10,769 bases of DNA from Nanobdellota archaeon (GTDB lineage: Archaea; Nanobdellota; Nanobdellia; Pacearchaeales; GW2011-AR1): the NCBI GenBank assembly GCA_020056045.1, contig JAGVIM010000209.1, positions 1-10,769 of the forward strand, in the 5' to 3' direction. A model generated the notes under the pieces. It had not been told where the DNA came from. It saw only the letters and a program-made list of their open reading frames with translations, and searched no databases. Shown one piece after another: positions 6,774 through 10,769 of this stretch. Every line of letters begins with the position of its first letter. The first letter of the stretch is position 1. Made by a program: the position numbers and the translations under genes.

Positions 6774-6783
6774 TTTTATATCA
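6774..6783 (-). promoter_or_regulatory. TATA box of the pilin-like/caspase operon
   Basis: On the minus strand GATATAAAAA lies about 35 bases before the ATG at 6743. This predicts a transcription start near 6752 and a leader of roughly ten bases. The box touches the edge of an 11-base-arm inverted repeat (6781-6830), so a bound protein or a DNA hairpin could affect promoter use. Confidence 0.5.
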
Positions 6784-6830
6784 CAAAATCCCTTAGATTT
6801 CAAAACACACTTTTGGTGTGGATTTTGTGA
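6781..6830. repeat. Perfect 11-base-arm inverted repeat with inner hairpin
   Basis: TCACAAAATCC (6781-6791) and GGATTTTGTGA (6820-6830) are exact inverted complements. Inside, CACAC (6806-6810) and GTGTG (6816-6820) form a second small hairpin around TTTTG; it shares one base with the outer stem. It lies between the 47-aa gene and the pilin-like gene and overlaps the edge of the latter's TATA box. It could be an operator, a 3' structure of the upstream transcript or part of a small RNA. Confidence 0.6.
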
Positions 6831-6831
6831 G

Positions 6832-6891
6832 ACAGAGTTAAAAACAAAGTAAAAGCTTTTCATATCTAAAATCAATTGTTTTTTGCTCTGT
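6832..6891. repeat. Second inverted repeat, 16-base arms, downstream of the Cys-rich gene
   Basis: ACAGAGTTAAAAACAA (6832-6847) pairs with TTGTTTTTTGCTCTGT (6876-6891) at 14 of 16 positions, and one of the two others is a U-G pair on the plus strand. The loop contains the palindrome AAAAGCTTTT (6851-6860). It begins five bases after the stop of the 47-aa gene and abuts the 6781-6830 repeat. On the minus strand the arm nearest the pilin gene contributes a short U-run (TTTTT), so it may end or protect the Cys-rich mRNA. Confidence 0.5.
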
Positions 6892-6895
6892 ATAT

Positions 6896-7039
6896 CTAAT
6901 CCTCAAGACATGCAGGTAGACTCTTACATTCTTTGTGATATCTTATACATTCGCAACAAATCCCTCTTCTCTCACAATTCTCATCATCACAAGGACAATC
7001 TTGCTGGTTTTCAAATTTATTTACACAATCTCGTTTCAT
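6896..7039 (-). CDS. 47-aa cysteine-rich protein resembling DUF6485
   Basis: The frame from ATG 7039 to TAG 6896 encodes 47 residues, nine of them cysteine (C5, C15, C17, C22, C28, C29, C31, C38, C44) plus H35. The order CPC, C, RRGICCEC, RYHKEC, LPAC matches my recollection of the small DUF6485 family (CxC...C.RKG.CCEC..YHR...LPAC), known mainly from bacteria. The spacing suggests metal binding, probably zinc or Fe-S, or a redox role; no function is established that I know of. A TATA-like AATTTTTAAA (7061-7070) lies about 26 bases upstream, predicting a leaderless transcript. Two inverted repeats follow the stop. Confidence 0.8.
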   Translation of the reverse strand: MKRDCVNKFENQQDCPCDDENCERRGICCECIRYHKECKSLPACLED

Positions 7040-7060
7040 TTTAATAATAAGAATAAATAG

Positions 7061-7070
7061 TTTAAAAATT
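7061..7070 (-). promoter_or_regulatory. TATA-like box of the Cys-rich gene
   Basis: Minus-strand AATTTTTAAA is centred about 26 bases upstream of the ATG at 7039, the spacing expected for leaderless archaeal transcription. No Shine-Dalgarno sequence is present. Confidence 0.4.
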
Positions 7071-7086
7071 ATTTGTTAATAAAGAA

Positions 7087-7458
7087 TTAAGTATTCAATC
7101 CTCTAACTAAATCATACATCCGGGCTTTAATATTTATATCAAAGATATATCCCCAAGTAGGAGTTGGTGTTTCAAAATTAAATAAATAAGTCTCATCATC
7201 TCTTAAACCTTCTAAAATTTTATTTTTTAATTCCAGTGCCTCAATATCCATAGTTCTTGTCTCCAATCCACTTGCATTTTTAAGCCATCTTGTTGTCTCT
7301 ATATATTTGGGCCTTATATAAACAACAATTGCCTTCTTTTCATTAAATGTGCTAATTCCAATATCAATGCTCGATGACTCTACAATATCAAGTCCAATAG
7401 AATCAGGATCTTTTAGTTTTCCTAGTTCTGGTTTTGTCTGAGTTTTTGGAGTATCCAT
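7087..7458 (-). CDS. Unrecognised 123-aa soluble protein
   Basis: I do not recognise a family. The N-terminal 20 residues are polar and rich in Lys, Pro and Thr. The rest looks like a compact alpha/beta domain: strands near IDIGIST (31-37) and KAIVVYIRPKY (42-52), a helix around 69-85 (MDIEALELKNKILEGL), and an aromatic-rich strand near 91-107 (TYLFNFETPTPTWGYIF). There is no signal peptide, membrane segment or cysteine. A TATA box (7490-7497) lies about 36 bases before the ATG at 7458, suggesting its own promoter and a leader of about ten bases. It is separated from the Cys-rich gene by 47 bases. Confidence 0.65.
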   Translation of the reverse strand: MDTPKTQTKPELGKLKDPDSIGLDIVESSSIDIGISTFNEKKAIVVYIRPKYIETTRWLKNASGLETRTMDIEALELKNKILEGLRDDETYLFNFETPTPTWGYIFDINIKARMYDLVRGLNT

Positions 7459-7489
7459 AAAAAATCTTATAATAAATGCTTTTTAAGAA

Positions 7490-7497
7490 TTTATATA
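7490..7497 (-). promoter_or_regulatory. TATA box of the 123-aa gene
   Basis: Minus-strand CTATATAAATTC contains a good archaeal TATA box, about 32-39 bases before the ATG at 7458. This predicts a start near 7468. Confidence 0.5.
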
Positions 7498-7527
7498 GTT
7501 AAAATGTTAAAATCATTCTTTGCTAAT

Positions 7528-7734
7528 TTACTTATAATTAATCATAAGAATAATTATTGTATATCCAATTGAGAATATTCCAATTAATAAAATTAACCAA
7601 AGAACCCAATTTATTTTTAATTTAAATTTTTTTCTTGATTTTCTCAAAGGCAATTCAGGTTCAAACTTAGATAATCCAGGATTAAATTTCATAGGTAACT
7701 GAATTTCTATTTTATTTTTTGATTTGTTTTTCAT
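7528..7734 (-). CDS. Small single-pass membrane protein with basic N-terminus
   Basis: This 68-aa protein has a lysine/arginine-rich N-terminal part (1-42, including RKSRKKFKLK) and one C-terminal membrane helix (about 43-65, NWVLWLILLIGIFSIGY...). This suggests a cytoplasmic basic domain with a C-terminal anchor. The middle (MKFNPGLSKFEPELPLRK) may be disordered. It lies 51 bases downstream of the GNAT gene and may be read through from the cysS operon; a TATA-like TTTAAA (about 7752-7759) is also present. GAGGT lies 13 bases before the ATG, too far for a normal ribosome binding site. The function is unknown. Confidence 0.6.
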   Translation of the reverse strand: MKNKSKNKIEIQLPMKFNPGLSKFEPELPLRKSRKKFKLKINWVLWLILLIGIFSIGYTIIILMINYK

Positions 7735-7785
7735 TTTCCGAAATTTAACCTCTTTAAATGAGGATTTGAAAATTATTTTGAATTT

Positions 7786-8262
7786 TCATTTTAATTTTTT
7801 TAATACCTCTTTAATATCTGCTGAAATCATAGCCCATTCTTGTATTTCTTCAAAACCTAGAGATTTATACCAATCTAAGGGATATTTATCTTTAAATGTG
7901 TAAGTATCCCATCTTACTACATTATATTTTTTTATAGCATACTCAAACATAAACTTTGAAAGTTTTGTTCCAATCCCCTTTTTCTGATAATCTGGATGTA
8001 CAAAAATTTCACCATCAACTAAATGATTTCCATCCCACCAAGGTTTAACTCCTACAAAGAAAGCTCCAACAATTTTTTTATCATATTCAGCTAAAAAAGC
8101 AAGGTCAGGTTCTCTTTTTAGCCAATATTTTAACATTGTATAAGCTGAATCCTTTGTCCATTTTTCTCCTATATCAAAAACTTCTGGAGAATAAATTTTA
8201 TTATATATTTCTGCAAGTTTGTCCAAATCTTTATTTTCTATCTTACGAATTTTTAGTGCCAT
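7786..8262 (-). CDS. GNAT-family N-acetyltransferase
   Basis: This 158-aa protein has the GNAT fold order. The first strand is LKIRKIENKDLDKLAEIYNKIY (3-24). A central strand is FLAEYDKKIVGAFFVGV (56-72). Motif A is IFVHPDYQKKGIGTKL (86-101), with the Q-K-K-G-I-G acetyl-CoA pyrophosphate loop at 93-98. Motif B is WYKSLGFEEI (131-140). It transfers an acetyl group from acetyl-CoA to an amine; the substrate cannot be read from the sequence. The tryptophan-rich loop KPWWDG (73-78) may line the acceptor site. It is the third gene of the cysS operon; its ATG is one base after the stop of the preceding membrane gene (TAA-A-ATG), and there is no Shine-Dalgarno sequence. Confidence 0.88.
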   Translation of the reverse strand: MALKIRKIENKDLDKLAEIYNKIYSPEVFDIGEKWTKDSAYTMLKYWLKREPDLAFLAEYDKKIVGAFFVGVKPWWDGNHLVDGEIFVHPDYQKKGIGTKLSKFMFEYAIKKYNVVRWDTYTFKDKYPLDWYKSLGFEEIQEWAMISADIKEVLKKLK

Positions 8263-8263
8263 T

Positions 8264-8554
8264 TTAAAACAATGAACTAATTAACATTATAAATAATCCT
8301 ACTAAGGATCCAATTATGGTAATTCTGCTCCAATTTATATAATTATTATATTTTTTGTCTTTTGGATGCGAATTATGGATAATTTCACTTAGATAAACTG
8401 TATTAACTGAATCATTATTAAAAACCCGCTTTAACTTTCCATATTCTGAAGGATATTTTTTCTTTGAATACTTAACTAATTTTAACGAAATTATAAAATG
8501 CAAAATAAAAAAAATTATCATACAGATTAGAGATATATAAAATATTATATTCAT
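8264..8554 (-). CDS. Two-pass small membrane protein in the cysS operon
   Basis: This 96-aa protein has an N-terminal membrane helix (about 4-26) and a C-terminal one (about 75-95), joined by a charged loop with KYSKKKYPSEYGKLKR (28-43). The loop is probably cytoplasmic by the positive-inside rule. The KKYP(S/E)EY-like loop is a pattern I associate with small uncharacterised bacterial and archaeal membrane proteins, but I cannot name a family. The start is one base after the cysS stop (TAA-A-ATG), as in the next junction, so the three genes are co-transcribed. Any link to tRNA charging is unlikely to be more than operon sharing. Confidence 0.72.
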   Translation of the reverse strand: MNIIFYISLICMIIFFILHFIISLKLVKYSKKKYPSEYGKLKRVFNNDSVNTVYLSEIIHNSHPKDKKYNNYINWSRITIIGSLVGLFIMLISSLF

Positions 8555-8555
8555 T

Positions 8556-9938
8556 TTAAATCTTTGAAACCTTCATACCCTCTTTACTATCTGCAATATT
8601 AAAACCAAGTTTATTGATTTTATCACGAAGATCATCTGATTTTTTAAAATCTTTATTTTTTCTTGCCTTTTCTCTTTCTTCAACTAATTTTTTAACTTCT
8701 GCAGGAATTTCTATTTTTTCTTTTTCAAGTAATTTAAGTCCCAATACTAAATCCATTTTTTCAATTGTTTTTATTTTTCCATCTGCTTTTTCATCTCTTA
8801 ATAATTTCCATAAAACTGCAAGAGCAGATGGCATATCTAAATCATTATTAATTGCCTTTTCAAATTCTTTTAAATACTTATCATTGGCTATTTTGGAATT
8901 CTCATTATTACTCTCTAATAATGAGCTTATTATCCTTTTTATTCTTTGCAATGAATTCTTAGCAGAATCTAAACTATCTAATGTAAAACTTAATTGAGTT
9001 CTATAATTTGCTGTTAAACAAAAATATCTGTAATCTAATGGAGAATAACATTTTTCTTCTAGTTCAGAGATTGTAAATAATCCGCCCTTACTCTTAGAAA
9101 CTTTTTCACCTTTAAATGTTAAAAAAGCTCCATGCAACCAATATTTTACCCAATGTTTTTTTTCAAATGCACATTCACTCTGTGCAATTTCATTTGTATG
9201 GTGTATTGGAATATGATCTTCTCCACCAGTATGAATATCAAATTGTTCTCCTAAATATTTTGAACTCATTGCAGAACATTCAATATGCCAACCTGGAAAA
9301 CCAACACCCCAGGGACTTTTCCATTCTTGCTGTCTTTTTCCAGGATTTTCTGAAAATTTCCATAATGCAAAATCAGTTTTATTTTTCTTATCTCCAATTT
9401 CAATTCTTTTTCCACCTTCAAGTCCCTGAACATTCAACAGAGCTAATTTTCCATAATCTTTAAATTTAGAAGTATCAAAATAAATTCCATCAGTTGTTTT
9501 GTAAGTATATCCTTTTTCTTCAAGCTTTTTTATTAATTCAATTTGTTCTTTTATATGTTCTGTAGCCTTACACCAGACATCAGGTTCAATAATATTTAAT
9601 TTCTTAAAATCATCTCTAAAGATTCCCCAATAATAGTTTGCAATATCTTCTGCTTTTTTACCTTCTTTTTCTGCTGCCTTTTCCATTTTATCTTCACCAG
9701 AATCAGCATCAGAAGTCAAATGTCCAACATCAGTTACATTCATCACATGTTTGACCTTATATTGATTATAAATAAGAACTCTTTTTAAGATATCTGCAAA
9801 AATATAACTTCTAAGGTTTCCAATATGCTGATACCAATAAACAGTTGGACCACAAGTATAAATTCCAACTTCTTTATCTTTTATTGGTTTAAATATCTCT
9901 TTTTTTCTTCCAAGTGTATTATAAAGTTTTAAACTCAT
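8556..9938 (-). CDS. cysS: Cysteinyl-tRNA synthetase
   Basis: This 460-aa class I aminoacyl-tRNA synthetase attaches cysteine to tRNA-Cys in the cytoplasm. Signatures are TCGPTVY with zinc ligand C29, the HIGH motif as HIGN (38-41), further zinc ligands C221 in [10 protein letters not shown]246 and E250 in [10 protein letters not shown], and the KMSKS loop as KVSKS (279-283). The C-terminal helical anticodon-binding part is present (about 320-460), so the protein is full length. The segment [19 protein letters not shown] (71-89) is a variant I associate with CPR bacteria and DPANN archaea; this is recollection. It leads an operon with a membrane protein and a GNAT. The ATG at 9938 is about 25 bases downstream of a TATA-like CTTTTATATT (9958-9967), so the transcript is probably leaderless. 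Confidence 0.96.
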   Translation of the reverse strand: MSLKLYNTLGRKKEIFKPIKDKEVGIYTCGPTVYWYQHIGNLRSYIFADILKRVLIYNQYKVKHVMNVTDVGHLTSDADSGEDKMEKAAEKEGKKAEDIANYYWGIFRDDFKKLNIIEPDVWCKATEHIKEQIELIKKLEEKGYTYKTTDGIYFDTSKFKDYGKLALLNVQGLEGGKRIEIGDKKNKTDFALWKFSENPGKRQQEWKSPWGVGFPGWHIECSAMSSKYLGEQFDIHTGGEDHIPIHHTNEIAQSECAFEKKHWVKYWLHGAFLTFKGEKVSKSKGGLFTISELEEKCYSPLDYRYFCLTANYRTQLSFTLDSLDSAKNSLQRIKRIISSLLESNNENSKIANDKYLKEFEKAINNDLDMPSALAVLWKLLRDEKADGKIKTIEKMDLVLGLKLLEKEKIEIPAEVKKLVEEREKARKNKDFKKSDDLRDKINKLGFNIADSKEGMKVSKI

Positions 9939-9957
9939 ATAAAGAAATAATAAATAG

Positions 9958-9967
9958 AATATAAAAG
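9958..9967 (-). promoter_or_regulatory. TATA box of the cysS operon
   Basis: Minus-strand CTTTTATATT is centred about 25 bases before the cysS ATG and sits in the 34-base gap after the upstream pilin-like gene. It predicts a separate leaderless cysS transcript. Confidence 0.5.
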
Positions 9968-9972
9968 AGTTT

Positions 9973-10575
9973 CTATCTTGCTTTGATAACTACTGCAACC
10001 CTATCTGAAACATATAATGCAGAACCTGTTCCCAAGTATATTGTAACTACATAAGGAATTGTACATGCAGGAGCACTATCTGGAACAGTAAATGTAATTA
10101 AAATTGGTTCTTCCATAATTGAACTTTTTGGTATTGAAAATTGTCCTTTACCAATATCTAACCAATTATCTGCTTCTTTCTTTGTAAGTCCACCACATTT
10201 TTTAGTTATTTCAAAACCCTGATCAACTTCTACTTTATAGGAATATTTTTGATCTTGGAAATCTAAGTTTCTAACTGAAAATGCAAATCCAGATCCTTGA
10301 GATCTTTTTTTAATTTCAACAGATCTTGAAGATGGATATATAACTAATTTTTTAGTTTCATCAGCAAACATTTTAGCAATAGAATCTTTTACTCCCTTAC
10401 TCAAATCATTAATTGCCTCATTACTTGTACTAAAAATATTTTTTACAAGAACAATTCCCATAATTAACATCATCATAGCTAAAACTAAGATAACAATCGT
10501 ACTCATAGAAAGCTCCATAGCAGCTCTTTTTTTTACCATCTTTTTATAATCTAACTTAGTTTTTTTCTTACCCAA
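9973..10575 (-). CDS. Pilin-like (class III signal) secreted protein
   Basis: The protein is 200 aa from a TTG start at 10575, or 188 aa from ATG at 10539. The sequence [12 protein letters not shown] followed by a hydrophobic helix (about 25-45) resembles archaeal class III (prepilin peptidase) signals. The extracellular part is beta-rich (about 75-200) with two cysteines (C127, C171), possibly an immunoglobulin-like domain. Such proteins are probably surface or pseudopilus subunits; no assembly ATPase or peptidase gene is in the window. The TTG start is 11 bases after the predicted transcription start given by the TATA box at 10608-10616; the ATG would give the more typical short basic n-region. 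Neither start has a Shine-Dalgarno sequence. Confidence 0.75.
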   Translation of the reverse strand: MGKKKTKLDYKKMVKKRAAMELSMSTIVILVLAMMMLIMGIVLVKNIFSTSNEAINDLSKGVKDSIAKMFADETKKLVIYPSSRSVEIKKRSQGSGFAFSVRNLDFQDQKYSYKVEVDQGFEITKKCGGLTKKEADNWLDIGKGQFSIPKSSIMEEPILITFTVPDSAPACTIPYVVTIYLGTGSALYVSDRVAVVIKAR

Positions 10576-10607
10576 GTTTCTTTTCTTTCTAAAAAAAGAA
10601 AGCTGTA

Positions 10608-10616
10608 CTTATAAAT
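10608..10616 (-). promoter_or_regulatory. TATA box of the pilin-like gene
   Basis: Minus-strand ATTTATAAG is a good archaeal TATA box. It predicts transcription from about 10586, just upstream of the TTG at 10575 and 47 bases upstream of the alternative ATG at 10539. Confidence 0.55.
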
Positions 10617-10703
10617 CTTGCTAAATTCTTATTTTTGTAATTTTTAAAGCTTTTTCTTGAGAAAATGAACGCTTAACGAAATACTAGAGTTGCCGACTTT
10701 TGC

Positions 10704-10711
10704 TTATAAAT
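10704..10711 (+). promoter_or_regulatory. Divergent plus-strand TATA box near the right edge
   Basis: TTATAAAT lies about 27 bases before an ATG at 10735 on the plus strand, the right spacing for a leaderless transcript. It could alternatively drive a stable RNA gene lying beyond the window. Confidence 0.45.
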
Positions 10712-10734
10712 ACATTTTAAGTTTGCTCCTAAAA

Positions 10735-10769
10735 ATGCAATTTTTACTCGAAGTTATATGCTCAAAAAT
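10735..10769 (+). CDS. Possible 5' end of a plus-strand gene (partial)
   Basis: From ATG at 10735 the frame is open to the window end and reads MQFLLEVICSK. A TATA box is correctly placed at 10704-10711. Eleven codons are not enough to name a product. The segment 10617-10734 between this and the minus-strand pilin-like gene shows nothing else I can support. Confidence 0.4.
   Translation, partial: MQFLLEVICSK

Noticed and set aside
8614..9463. Plus-strand open frames of 115 and 127 codons opposite cysS
   Set aside because: They lie entirely antisense to a clear full-length cysS, have low-complexity hydrophobic translations and no promoter or known domain.
1..10769. CRISPR arrays, tRNA or rRNA genes, insertion sequences
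   Set aside because: I saw no regularly spaced direct repeats, cloverleaf-like segments, rRNA-like blocks or transposase motifs on either strand.

Overview
This is a strongly AT-rich stretch that most likely comes from a DPANN archaeon of the Pacearchaeota/Woesearchaeota type. The evidence is archaeal TATA boxes about 25 bases upstream of start codons, many apparently leaderless genes, two proteins with class III (pilin-type) signal sequences, a form III-like RuBisCO, a stand-alone NFACT-R protein and very short gene spacing. The lineage is inferred from gene content, since the window has no rRNA marker.

Layout from left to right. A possible gene start runs off the left edge (1-18, minus). 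A stand-alone NFACT-R RNA-binding protein follows (55-642, minus). A free-standing LAGLIDADG protein (807-1919) is the only complete plus-strand gene. Its 3' end overlaps the 3' end of the RuBisCO large-subunit gene (1911-3176, minus) by 9 bases. RuBisCO is the last gene of a minus-strand operon: an 89-91 aa membrane protein (3595-3870), a 21-aa Cys/Lys micropeptide (3523-3588) with the best Shine-Dalgarno sequence in the window, a 110-aa membrane protein (3173-3505), then RuBisCO.

Next is a two-gene minus-strand operon. It encodes a pilin-like membrane-anchored protein (5946-6743) and a large secreted protein with a C-terminal caspase-like protease domain (3922-5949), joined by an ATGA overlap. 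The start of the pilin-like gene carries an in-frame palindrome. Its upstream region (6744-6895) has two back-to-back inverted repeats. Beyond these lie a 47-aa cysteine-rich protein resembling DUF6485 (6896-7039), an unrecognised 123-aa protein (7087-7458) and a 68-aa single-pass membrane protein (7528-7734).

The right part is a cysS operon: cysteinyl-tRNA synthetase (8556-9938), a two-pass membrane protein (8264-8554) and a GNAT acetyltransferase (7786-8262), each pair separated by one base. Upstream is a pilin-like secreted protein (9973-10575). A divergent TATA box and a possible leaderless plus-strand gene start lie at the right edge (10735-10769).

The parts most worth attention are the exported caspase/pilin module and its in-frame palindrome, the micropeptide inside the RuBisCO operon, the small Cys-rich protein, and the LAGLIDADG gene overlapping rbcL. 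Function beyond family level is inference.
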